The position numbers and the translations under genes are program-made. The notes under the pieces are model-generated. The model worked only from the letters and a program-made list of their open reading frames with translations, ran no database searches and was not told the DNA's origin. Shown here piece after piece: positions 49,550-57,567 of a stretch of DNA of 64,000 nt (the stretch's first letter is position 1; each line of letters begins with the position of its first letter). Origin of the DNA: Varibaculum cambriense DSM 15806 (lineage in GTDB: Bacteria > Actinomycetota > Actinomycetes > Actinomycetales > Actinomycetaceae). The stretch covers positions 372,001-436,000 of the forward strand of contig NZ_ATUF01000002.1 in NCBI RefSeq assembly GCF_000420065.1, read 5' to 3'.

Positions 49550-49895
49550 AAATAGCCACGGGTTTGCGAGACCAGGTTCAGAGCATTTTTCGTGACTATC
49601 TAGAATCGCTGTCTGTTCGGGGATGGTATGAGCTTCAAAGAACGCGCGCGAAAAAGCGTAAAGCTCATCGTAGGTCATCGTTTTCATCCATGGAATAGTC
49701 GCTAACCGTTATATTCGTGTTCACCATGACAAACATAGTCCTGCCCAGGTACGATCCCCACAGGTGCGGGGCATTCGGCTTTAATCGCTAAAACCGCTCT
49801 ATTCCTATTCTGAGGACAACTAGCTATTAAAATCTCATCCTCTTTATAAATCTAAAAATTGGATTACCAATGACTAGCTCGATTCGACACGCAAC
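49550..49895. other. Gene-free gap: orphan repeat and AT-rich leader-like stretch
   Basis: 346 bp between the ATPase and cas5e stops. Bases 49801-49880 contain only 25 G or C of 80, far below the surroundings. On the cas5e strand this AT-rich stretch leads into a single 29-nt I-E-type repeat (49748-49776). No other gene was supported. Confidence 0.5.
49748..49776 (-). repeat. Lone type I-E-like CRISPR repeat, different from the array
   Basis: Read leftward: GAATG, stem CCCCGC, loop ACCT, stem GTGGGG, then ATCGTACC; 29 nt in all. The C4 and G4 blocks are at the same offsets as in the array repeat, and 19 of 29 positions match without gaps. No second copy is found 61 bp on, so this is a solitary, possibly fossil, repeat. 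Confidence 0.5.
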
Positions 49896-50591
49896 TTATA
49901 ATCCGCGACGCCGCAAGGACTTCCCCACCTGCTCTAGCCACTCCAATCGATTTGACATAGCCGGAACTTTGACCAGGAAAGTTGTTTCCATTCCCAGTGG
50001 CAACAGTCGACGTACAGTCAGTTGAGCCTGTTCTGAATTGCGCTCTTGCTGGAAAGTAGGGATATCAAATAGCTCATTATCGTCGCCAATACCTAAATAA
50101 AATGGAAAACTAGGGGCAAAAGCTTTACGACCCAGATAAGTAACGAACTTTGGAGCAGCTAGAGCTCTATCAATTTCTTCAGCGTGTTCACCAACGAAAA
50201 TCCGGACGATAAACTCAGCGTTAGATAGATACGTACGGCGGGCAATGGCGTTACCATGTTGAGAATCAGGAGAAAACAGTAAGTCTTTTTTGGGGGCTTG
50301 CCTTCGTTCCAATAAAACATATAGACGTCTAGAAAAATCCCAAGATTCTGGACGTGAGCCAATTATTTGAAATTCATCTACCAACCGACCGAGATTGTCT
50401 TCCCTTACATCGAAAGTAAGGTTATCCAGCCAAGTAGGAAGTTTCCCCCGCTCATAGCCCAACGCCGCTGCTATCAAACCAATTAAGGCTGATCGTCTTG
50501 GGTATCTTTGAGTTCTCGAAATATTGCCCGATACTTTCGGTCCAGCCCAGCTCTGCAGGGGACCTGCTAAACGCAAATAAATTGAAGTCAT
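49896..50591 (-). CDS. cas5e: Type I-E Cascade subunit Cas5e
   Basis: 231 residues. It has the Cas5 signature LRLAGPLQSWAG near the start, TQRYPRRSALIGLIAAALGY (helix that contacts the repeat 5' handle) and LGRKAFAPSFPF. It caps the crRNA 5' end in Cascade. It overlaps cas7e by 4 bp. In most I-E operons cas6e follows, but here it does not. Confidence 0.95.
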   Translation of the reverse strand: MTSIYLRLAGPLQSWAGPKVSGNISRTQRYPRRSALIGLIAAALGYERGKLPTWLDNLTFDVREDNLGRLVDEFQIIGSRPESWDFSRRLYVLLERRQAPKKDLLFSPDSQHGNAIARRTYLSNAEFIVRIFVGEHAEEIDRALAAPKFVTYLGRKAFAPSFPFYLGIGDDNELFDIPTFQQERNSEQAQLTVRRLLPLGMETTFLVKVPAMSNRLEWLEQVGKSLRRRGL

Positions 50592-51745
50592 TTTCTTATC
50601 CAGGAAATTATCTGGTCTATCAGTTCATTCTTGGTTAAAACCGATAAATTCTGGGTTCCATTTTCTGCGCACACCTTAAAATCAAAACTATCCAGATTCT
50701 CGTGAGAGCCTGAAAGAGCGGTTACTCCTCTAAAATTATCTGGGTCAAAACGGCGAGCCGAAATGAACTGTTCCTGTAAGCGCTGAATCGTCGCTGCTAC
50801 GTAGCCGCCTTCGGGATCTGCCTGAACCGGGTTTTCAAAATCATAGGCAATTCTATGTGCTTGTTCTTCCGCCAAGACTAATGCAGGCACCACGTAAGGA
50901 GCGGTTACATTCTTCTTACCGCTAGGAAGAGCATAGATTAAAGCATCTATCATCGCTCGTAAGTTAGCGATGCTATCATCCCTATCGAATCCAGTCCATG
51001 AACGGTGAAGCTGAGCCTTGTCAATAGTTGCTGTGCGATAAAAACATCCACTTGTATATAACGCCGTACCTAAATACGTCGATCCAGCGCCTTGTTTTTC
51101 ATTTGGGTAGTCATCTACGGTTGAGAAATAATCGGTTTCAATAGTGGCTGCATGGGTGGAGACTGCTGGGGATACTGCAATCGCTGCCTCAGTATTTTTG
51201 CTAGGTAGCTTGGCGAACATACGTCCAAAAGCAGCAATTGCAAGGGATCCTGTTTTCCCATCTTCGATAAAATCTCCGGATTCTTCGCTTGCAATCTGTG
51301 CGGCGCAACTCTCTATTTCTTCTTCGCTCAACCAAATTGATTGCCGCTGCTCCTTAGGATTACTGTTATCGCCTCGTTCTTCATCCGATTTTTTAGAGGA
51401 TTTAGCCCCGGTGTCACTTGCATCTTTACTTACAGAGCCTTTTTCAGATTTAACTAAAGCCCGTAATGCCTCACCGGCCTTCATAACTGCTTGTCGAATC
51501 TCTAAATCGGGATTTATCTCTTTAGATCTCTTCCCGATTAGCTCTGCCAAGTTCCCAGATCGTATTGAGATATCTCTCGATTTTTGTTCATAAGAGATCC
51601 TCACTTGGCGTTTAATTGCCTGCGAAGAAACACTACTTCGTAGAACCCCTCCTTGTAGAAGATGCTTAGGGGTTCCTGTATCGTCACGATTTACATTTGA
51701 CCAGGGTAAAGAGAATATCGTATGTATTGTCAAGAAGTTAGACAT
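50588..51745 (-). CDS. cas7e: Type I-E Cascade backbone subunit Cas7e
   Basis: 385 residues from the ATG at 51745. The start MSNFLTIHTIFSLPWSNVNR resembles E. coli Cas7, and SVSSQAIKRQVR is the conserved RNA-binding segment. HAATIETDYFSTVDD, STYLGTALYTSGCFYR and IYALPSGKKNVTAPY follow in family order. A Ser/Lys/Glu-rich insertion (~residues 100-138) makes it slightly longer than E. coli Cas7. Six copies would line the guide, flipping out every sixth base. Confidence 0.95.
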   Translation of the reverse strand: MSNFLTIHTIFSLPWSNVNRDDTGTPKHLLQGGVLRSSVSSQAIKRQVRISYEQKSRDISIRSGNLAELIGKRSKEINPDLEIRQAVMKAGEALRALVKSEKGSVSKDASDTGAKSSKKSDEERGDNSNPKEQRQSIWLSEEEIESCAAQIASEESGDFIEDGKTGSLAIAAFGRMFAKLPSKNTEAAIAVSPAVSTHAATIETDYFSTVDDYPNEKQGAGSTYLGTALYTSGCFYRTATIDKAQLHRSWTGFDRDDSIANLRAMIDALIYALPSGKKNVTAPYVVPALVLAEEQAHRIAYDFENPVQADPEGGYVAATIQRLQEQFISARRFDPDNFRGVTALSGSHENLDSFDFKVCAENGTQNLSVLTKNELIDQIISWIRK

Positions 51746-51785
51746 GATCAAGAACCTTTCGCTTGTTTATATTTTCTATTAATAG

Positions 51786-52355
51786 TTACCCGCGCGCAGG
51801 AACGTAACCGTAATAGTCACGAACCATAGCCTGCCGCACTTTTTTCGATTGCGGAGTGACTCCGTTGCCCCAGTGGACTAAAATCCGAGCAAGGGCGTAA
51901 TAGTTTAGAGGAATCTCCGCTTTCTTACATAACGAAAGAAGACCCCTGATGACCAGCACTGCCTGCTCAATATCCAGAAACTGAATAACCCGTAACCGAC
52001 TTGCGATTGCATCCGGTTTAGCCGGATCATTCGCACTGTAATCCCCACCGAGTTCTGAAAGTTTTCTAGATGCTAGAGCAAAGGATTGCCCTACCTTGAG
52101 AGGATTTTCCTTGTTTGTCTGGGGAATCTCAGGAAACATAGCTGTTAGGGCGGCAGCACGTAGCACAGATGTTTGATCCCTTACGACATCATCACAGTAT
52201 GGTAAAACGTAGGGAAATGCGTAGCTTTCGGTGTAAGGGGAAATACCCTTTCTAATAGCTGCTATTAATTTTCGATTTTGGCTAGATGACCCACTGTTTT
52301 CTCTGGCTACCAGGATTAATGAAATAAGAGTTTCCCACGATGCACGATTAGACAT
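51786..52355 (-). CDS. cse2: Type I-E Cascade small subunit Cse2
   Basis: 189 residues, an all-helical protein with basic surface stretches (AIRKGISP, ASRLRVIQFLD) and the terminal VHWGNGVTPQSKKVRQAMVR typical of Cse2/CasB. Two copies normally form the belly of Cascade and stabilise target DNA. It overlaps the cas8e stop by 8 bp and is 40 bp before cas7e. Confidence 0.93.
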   Translation of the reverse strand: MSNRASWETLISLILVARENSGSSSQNRKLIAAIRKGISPYTESYAFPYVLPYCDDVVRDQTSVLRAAALTAMFPEIPQTNKENPLKVGQSFALASRKLSELGGDYSANDPAKPDAIASRLRVIQFLDIEQAVLVIRGLLSLCKKAEIPLNYYALARILVHWGNGVTPQSKKVRQAMVRDYYGYVPARG

Positions 52356-53913
52356 TATTTTTCGCTTCTCCCTGAATACCCAATGCGATCCGTAGCATTC
52401 TGGCTGTTGATGTCCTCAAAAAACTACCCACAGTTTCCACTTGCGGCAACATTACCTCCTCATAAGGGTTAACGACACAACGATAGGCATCAATGGCTGC
52501 CTTCTGAGCTAATCTCATAATCTCGGCAACCGGTATGGAATCACTTAAAGTAGAAATATGTACCTCGAGTTTTGGATACAAAATGCGCCAAAATTCTGAT
52601 GACGCATCAGCCTGTAGATTTTTTAGTTGCGGTAATCTAGGCTCACGGTTTGCCAAGTTTCCGCTGCTTGCACGGTCAGAAAAAACCTGTTTCAATTTTC
52701 GATGCATCTTATCAATAAAACTTGCCACTTGTTGAACATCATCGTCTGTTTTATCGTTACCAACCCAGATTCGGGGATTGTCCGGTATGAAAAAATCTGA
52801 TGCCCTAACAATTGGAGATGAACTTGTCCCCCCAATGAGATGTCTTAAGAACGCAATTCTCGATTCTTCGTTAGGGTTCCATATTCGTTCCTGTATTTCG
52901 CATTGCTCACGCAATCGCCGGGGATTTCCCTGAGAAGTCCAATCAACTGCAAGCTGAGTGGCATCCCTGCCCAACTCAACTCTAACAACCTGGGATTTTC
53001 CCTTATTATTCACCGAGTACAGATACATGGGATCCAGTTCGTTACGAGCATCCCACCATTTTTTTCTGATGCCTTTAGCTCGAGACTTGTTGCTTAGGCT
53101 CCCTCCTTGCTCTGGTAATAGCCACTTCTCAGGAATTCCCCCAGTTTTTACCTCAACTAGACAATGATCACCCCAGGTGCATGCTGCAGCATTGGAGCTC
53201 CATGTTGCATTCCAAAAAGCATCATTTACTCCTGGGCATGGTTCGCGTTTAGCCCAGGCAGGTAATGAGGAAGACTTAACCCATTTTTTTGGAATGTTGA
53301 GTAACAAAGTTGAATAGATCGATTCATCAAACCAAAACACTTCCGTGGCTGTGTTATCTCTTCCCACGAAGCGTAACCCTGGCGAACCCATTTCACACTT
53401 TCTACCCGCATACTTGTTGTTTCCAGCAGGCGAATAATGATGAAATATGAGAAGTGTCAAGAGCGCTGCGGGTAAATCTAGAACCTTTTTCTGAGTCATT
53501 CCGAAGTTCCAAAACTGTTCGGCTTCATCCCCGGGCATCGAAGGTAAGAGCTTTTTCACCGCCCCTTTTGGTTCCTCTTCTGGATTTACAGGCTGCTGTA
53601 GAAAAGGATTATCCGCATCAAAGGGATTGCAGTAGGGCGCTAATTGCTTAATCGCCTCGTCAACTGCTACTTGATCTGGGTGAGGTCTAGAGGCGTCTTG
53701 CCTAAATCGTTCTGCCACCACAACTATGTCTCGCAAAAAACGGAGTACCGCACCAACCTGAAAACCTGATCCTACGAAAAGATCTTTTGTGTGCAGAACC
53801 TGGGTTTCTTCAGCACAAGTCAGGGGCGACAATAAAACTTCCCGTGGAGTCATCAATCCACGCGTGGTGGGAATCCACTTTTCATCTACCAATACATTGA
53901 TATTGCTTCCCAT
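52348..53913 (-). CDS. cas8e: Type I-E Cascade large subunit Cas8e/Cse1
   Basis: 521 residues. It recognises the PAM and recruits Cas3. It starts NINVLVDEKWIPTTRGLMTPREVLLSPL, seen as VLVDEKWIPTT; the CDADNPF-like PYCNPFDADNPFLQQP and YSPAGNNKYAGRK segments are typical, and the C-terminal four-helix bundle begins near residue 380. A GGGGGAG ribosome site and a TTGACG-N17-TATTCT promoter lie upstream. First gene of the leftward Cascade operon. Confidence 0.94.
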   Translation of the reverse strand: MGSNINVLVDEKWIPTTRGLMTPREVLLSPLTCAEETQVLHTKDLFVGSGFQVGAVLRFLRDIVVVAERFRQDASRPHPDQVAVDEAIKQLAPYCNPFDADNPFLQQPVNPEEEPKGAVKKLLPSMPGDEAEQFWNFGMTQKKVLDLPAALLTLLIFHHYSPAGNNKYAGRKCEMGSPGLRFVGRDNTATEVFWFDESIYSTLLLNIPKKWVKSSSLPAWAKREPCPGVNDAFWNATWSSNAAACTWGDHCLVEVKTGGIPEKWLLPEQGGSLSNKSRAKGIRKKWWDARNELDPMYLYSVNNKGKSQVVRVELGRDATQLAVDWTSQGNPRRLREQCEIQERIWNPNEESRIAFLRHLIGGTSSSPIVRASDFFIPDNPRIWVGNDKTDDDVQQVASFIDKMHRKLKQVFSDRASSGNLANREPRLPQLKNLQADASSEFWRILYPKLEVHISTLSDSIPVAEIMRLAQKAAIDAYRCVVNPYEEVMLPQVETVGSFLRTSTARMLRIALGIQGEAKNNV

Positions 53914-53935
53914 AGTTCTCCCCCGTGATACCAGC

Positions 53936-53964
53936 AGAATACTAAACTACAAGACACGCGTCAA
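53936..53964 (-). promoter_or_regulatory. Predicted Cascade operon promoter
   Basis: On the minus strand: -35 TTGACG (53959-53964), exactly 17 bp, -10 TATTCT (53936-53941). Transcription would start near 53929, 16 bp ahead of cas8e. The spacer region holds GCGTGTCTTGTAG (53947-53959), the 13-nt match to the pseudo-spacer at 54017-54029. Confidence 0.65.
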
Positions 53965-53981
53965 TAATTTTGATAGCATAA

Positions 53982-54010
53982 TTTTGTGCCCCCGCAGGAG
54001 CGAGGAAAAA
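53982..54010 (-). repeat. Degenerate CRISPR repeat B in the cas8e/cas6e gap
   Basis: Read leftward: TTTTT, stem CCTCGC, loop TCCT, stem GCGGGG, then GCACAAAA. 17 of 29 positions match the array repeat without gaps; the central 19 match at 15. The stem pairs over all six positions, one being a U-G wobble, so Cas6e could still recognise it. It lies 19 nt after repeat A and just ahead of the cas8e promoter. Confidence 0.6.
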
Positions 54011-54029
54011 ATATTGCCACAAGGCACGC
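54011..54029 (-). ncRNA. Pseudo-spacer of a putative crRNA-like Cascade-guiding RNA
   Basis: The 19 nt between degenerate repeats A and B read leftward GCGTGCCTTGTGGCAATAT. The first 13 match GCGTGTCTTGTAG inside the cas8e promoter at all but positions 6 and 12. Cascade does not pair every sixth guide base, so these mismatches are neutral. A guide from here would place Cascade on its own promoter. RNA production is inferred, not shown. Confidence 0.5.
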
Positions 54030-54057
54030 AGAACTACCCCCAGCCATTGGGGAATAA
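54030..54057 (-). repeat. Degenerate CRISPR repeat A in the cas8e/cas6e gap
   Basis: Read leftward: TTATT, CCCCA, loop ATGGC, TGGGG, then GTAGTTCT; 28 nt. The flanks TATTCCCC and GGGGGTA-TTC match the array repeat at nearly every base; the loop differs and one base is missing. The 5' handle it would give (GTAGTTCT) matches the canonical GTAATTCC at 6 of 8. Confidence 0.62.
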
Positions 54058-54090
54058 CACTGCGATACTATCAGAACACAGGAAAATACC

Positions 54091-54783
54091 ATGCCGTTTT
54101 TAACCCTAATTCCGGTTCACGAAATACTCGCGCAAGCATACTCGAGCATTGCTGCTGAGAAATTACAGAAACCAAACCGGCGAAGGCTAGACATTAACAA
54201 TCCTGATACGCGCCACAGATTAGTCATGGGGATTTTCGGAAATCTTGGCGCGAATCCACGCTCAGACAACAATATTCTTTTCCGCGTTGAGCAACAGCCC
54301 GCAAAGGCACCAGCTTTCCTTATCCATTCTGACATAGCTCCGGATCCTGCAAAGTTAACTCCGAACAGCCAAACACGGATTATTGAAAATATCGAACTAC
54401 AACCTAAAAAAGCGGTCGCTTTTCGTTTAAGCATCAATGCAATTCGTAGGCACACCAAAAAAATTAATGGAGAAAAAATTGTCGAGGCGATTCCGGTAAG
54501 AGCGGACAATTACTCGGAAAACAGCAATTACGGTGACTTGAACTATTGGTTACAACAAAAACTTTCACCTGGACTTTCAGACGTTAGTATTCTTAACCAT
54601 CAACGGGAGGTAATACACTCTTCAAAAGATTTAAAATCTAAAGGAAAGACGATCCAGATCGATTTGATTGATGGGGTTGGAATAATAGAGGAGGTGAGCG
54701 CATTAGAAGATATGCTTAACAAGGGAATAGGGCGAGCAAAAGCTTATGGGTGCGGACTGCTCACTATCAAAGTCTTGCGATAA
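54091..54783 (+). CDS. cas6e: crRNA-processing endoribonuclease Cas6e
   Basis: 230 residues. Cas6e cuts the pre-crRNA at each repeat hairpin. The C-terminal glycine-rich loop is GIGRAKAYGCGLLTI, as expected for the family, and H42 in NNPDTRHRLVM aligns with the catalytic histidine seen in Thermus Cse3. AGGAAA precedes the ATG at 54091. In standard I-E operons it follows cas5; here it is divergent from Cascade and cotranscribed with cas3. Confidence 0.93.
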   Translation: MPFLTLIPVHEILAQAYSSIAAEKLQKPNRRRLDINNPDTRHRLVMGIFGNLGANPRSDNNILFRVEQQPAKAPAFLIHSDIAPDPAKLTPNSQTRIIENIELQPKKAVAFRLSINAIRRHTKKINGEKIVEAIPVRADNYSENSNYGDLNYWLQQKLSPGLSDVSILNHQREVIHSSKDLKSKGKTIQIDLIDGVGIIEEVSALEDMLNKGIGRAKAYGCGLLTIKVLR

Positions 54784-54785
54784 GC

Positions 54786-57545
54786 ATGTCCACATCATTT
54801 CAAGATTTTTGGGCAAAATATGACCCTGTCACTGGTGCCACATATCCCGCTATACTGCATCTCTTAGACAGCGCCACTGCCGCAATCGCTGTATATCAAG
54901 TTTGGCTGCGAGCAGGTTTGCAAACCCGCTTGAATGACTGCCTCGGTACTGAATCAGTTAAGAAATTGGCTCTAATTGCGGCGTCACATGACCTGGGAAA
55001 AATAAACCCGGTGTTCCAAGGCCAGTTGGCTGTTAAATCCGATGTTTCTTCTGTCGGTACACAAGATGACGATCAAAAGCCATTTACGATTCAGTTTGCA
55101 AAATCTGTGTTATCAAATCTGGACTCCTCCAGGTTCAGACGTCCCGAAGCCGGAGGGGCAATCGCTCGCAACTCTTCGATACGCCGACATGAGCAAGTGG
55201 CGGCATTAGACTTTTTCGAATGCGAATCCGGACTCAGCAACCTGTACGCAAGCCCTAACTGGTTGGGACTTGCTTGTTTGGGTCACCATGGAACTTTTCG
55301 TGTCCCTCGACGTACTGAGAGCACGAAGGATTTTAGAGGGGGCGAATGGAAAAATATCCGCATTGCATATCGCAAAATTCTAGTACGAGAAATTGGTGTT
55401 TCCTATGAAAGTCTCCCTGCTGATCTATCCCCCATTGATACGCTACTCATTTCAGGTATAACTATTATTTCGGATCGCTTAGCATCAGGAAATGATTGGG
55501 TAACTGAACAGCGAAAAGTATTGGAAAATATTCCCCTGAACCACTCCCTGCTTGACAAATGGATAATCACTAGTTACGAACGAATGGAACGTAGAGTTCG
55601 CCGTCTTCTGGGCACGTTTGCTCCGCTAAAAGATCCCTCGAGTACTTTATTTGGAAAATGGAAACTCCGACCCGCGCAATTAGCGGTTCGCGATATGGGT
55701 GCAGGGCTGCTAACGATAATGGCGCCTACCGGTTCAGGAAAAACAGAAGCAGCACTGCTACGCCATCACGCTAACGGTTACGAGCATGAACGGTTAATTT
55801 TTTTACTCCCCACTCAGGCAACTTCTAATGCTATAATGGAGCGCTTTCAGCTGCTACTAAAAGAGACTGGAAATATAGCCTCACTTGCGCATGGGATGGC
55901 TGTTTTAGAAGAGTTTTACAATCAGCCGCTTGACGAGGCACACATTGAGACAGATCTAATCACTAATTCTCTTCACCCAACCGATTTTGTTCGGCAAGGA
56001 TCCGCCCGACTACTTGCGCCTATTTGCGTGGGCACTGTTGATCAGCTTGCAATGGCAGCTTTACCCTTGAAGTGGACACATTTACGACTTACCGCCCTCG
56101 CAAATGCACACATCGTAATTGACGAGGTTCACACCTTAGACGCCTATCAGACTGAATTACTAAAACCTATTCTCCACTGGCTTGGAATATTAGGCACCAG
56201 GGTAACGTTGCTTTCTGCCACTTTGGCTGACGAACAACTCAAGCAGCTAATTGGGGCATATTCGGAGGGAGAAAAGACCGCGATAAAACCAACAGTTCCC
56301 ATAGTTCCTGCACCCAGTTTTCCATCAGTTCTATTAACAAATAAGGGGTCAACCAAGAAACAACTTCTAACACCCGAAAAACGATACCAGATTGATTACC
56401 AGCTCGATTTTGAGAAAGAAAAAAACAGCTACAAACACCTCGCAGAGTCGCACATCCAGTGGCATGAACAGGTTCGTAAAAGATTTCCTACAGCACGCAT
56501 AGGTATTTTTACAAACACTATAAAAAATGCCCAAGAAATCGCATTTGAAATAAAAAAATCCGGGCAAAAAGTAATCGTTCTTCACTCTAGAATGACTGCG
56601 GCTCATAAGTCTCTTGTTTCCGATAATCTGACTAAGTTTCTCGGTCCCGGATCTACTATTCAGGGGTTAACAGTGGTTGGTACTCAAGCTATTGAAGCTT
56701 CCCTTGATATAGATTTTGATCTAATAAGTTCAGACTTAGCTCCAGCTGCTTCATTGATTCAGAGAGCCGGTAGGTGTTGGCGCCGAGAAGATGCGGATCG
56801 TATATCGCGAATACCCGGCGTTAGTAACCTGTTTATGCACATAGCTTCGGGTACAAATTTTGAGAGTGAAACTTTTGCTAGTTGGGGTTTCCCTTATCCC
56901 CGAGCGGCAATGCGTAGAACCTTTGAATGGTTGCGCAAACATCGCGGATCTATAGAAGTTCCAGGACAAATACAGGAATTCGTTGATGAGGCTTGGGTTA
57001 GCTACAACACTCTCGAAAGCGAAGCGGATTTTGAGAGCATAGCGGCAGATGGAATTAAAACTATGAGAGCAGAGTATTGGACCGAACCACTTACAAACCT
57101 GCTAGGCGAAGACGGGATAACTCTGACCAGTTTTGAAAAACTAACCGGCCCATTAGGAAATAAAGAGAACGCTCAGGGCGAAACTCCGCTGACACGTTTT
57201 ACAGATCGTCCCAAAGCTTTTGTCATTGCCTGCGGATCACAAGCAAATGTTCTCGGAGCCACCTCAAAAGAACATTTGGAGAAACTAATAAACATACCGC
57301 GCAAAGAATGGGAAGTTAGGAGCTACCACAAGGCGTTGCTTGATGCACTCAAAGCGGAAATTCCTATCTCAGCGAGCACAGTAGTACGAAAGTTTGAAAA
57401 TAACAGCGATTACATTACGCAGATCAATGAGTCAGCTCCCGCTTTATTGCGGGGGAAATATATTTTAGATTTTGATAACACGGGGATAGATTCTTCCCGA
57501 TCGTTACGCTATGACCCGACCTTAGGATTACTAGTAGATTCATAA
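54786..57545 (+). CDS. cas3: CRISPR-associated helicase-nuclease Cas3
   Basis: 919 residues from the ATG at 54786, two bases after the cas6e stop. The N-terminal HD nuclease has H25 (PAILHLLDSA), HD at 68-69 (AASHDLGKIN) and LGHHGTF. The SF2 helicase has Walker A APTGSGKTE (~residue 316), DEVH (~446) and motif VI IQRAGRCWR (~657). The GTQAIEASLDIDFDLI segment is motif V. All catalytic motifs are intact, so target degradation should be possible. Confidence 0.95.
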   Translation: MSTSFQDFWAKYDPVTGATYPAILHLLDSATAAIAVYQVWLRAGLQTRLNDCLGTESVKKLALIAASHDLGKINPVFQGQLAVKSDVSSVGTQDDDQKPFTIQFAKSVLSNLDSSRFRRPEAGGAIARNSSIRRHEQVAALDFFECESGLSNLYASPNWLGLACLGHHGTFRVPRRTESTKDFRGGEWKNIRIAYRKILVREIGVSYESLPADLSPIDTLLISGITIISDRLASGNDWVTEQRKVLENIPLNHSLLDKWIITSYERMERRVRRLLGTFAPLKDPSSTLFGKWKLRPAQLAVRDMGAGLLTIMAPTGSGKTEAALLRHHANGYEHERLIFLLPTQATSNAIMERFQLLLKETGNIASLAHGMAVLEEFYNQPLDEAHIETDLITNSLHPTDFVRQGSARLLAPICVGTVDQLAMAALPLKWTHLRLTALANAHIVIDEVHTLDAYQTELLKPILHWLGILGTRVTLLSATLADEQLKQLIGAYSEGEKTAIKPTVPIVPAPSFPSVLLTNKGSTKKQLLTPEKRYQIDYQLDFEKEKNSYKHLAESHIQWHEQVRKRFPTARIGIFTNTIKNAQEIAFEIKKSGQKVIVLHSRMTAAHKSLVSDNLTKFLGPGSTIQGLTVVGTQAIEASLDIDFDLISSDLAPAASLIQRAGRCWRREDADRISRIPGVSNLFMHIASGTNFESETFASWGFPYPRAAMRRTFEWLRKHRGSIEVPGQIQEFVDEAWVSYNTLESEADFESIAADGIKTMRAEYWTEPLTNLLGEDGITLTSFEKLTGPLGNKENAQGETPLTRFTDRPKAFVIACGSQANVLGATSKEHLEKLINIPRKEWEVRSYHKALLDALKAEIPISASTVVRKFENNSDYITQINESAPALLRGKYILDFDNTGIDSSRSLRYDPTLGLLVDS

Positions 57546-57567
57546 ACCCTATTTGAGAGGCGCAGTC

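Noticed and set aside
49496-49687. 63-residue leftward ORF (MKTMTYDELYAFSRAFFEAH and on) overlapping the ATPase 3' end
   Set aside because: Composition is protein-like, but there is no ribosome site, no recognised family, and the C-terminal third is antisense to the ATPase. It may be the remnant of a lost gene; not supported enough to list.
54030-54057. Repeat A read as a simple CCCC/GGGG hairpin terminator for cas6e-cas3 or cas8e
   Set aside because: It lies upstream of both genes, has no U-run, and its flanks (TATTCCCC, GGGGGTA) match the CRISPR repeat beyond the stem.
54750-54785. Earlier start of Cas3 at 54750
   Set aside because: It would overlap cas6e by 34 bp; the ATG at 54786 gives the usual N-terminus.
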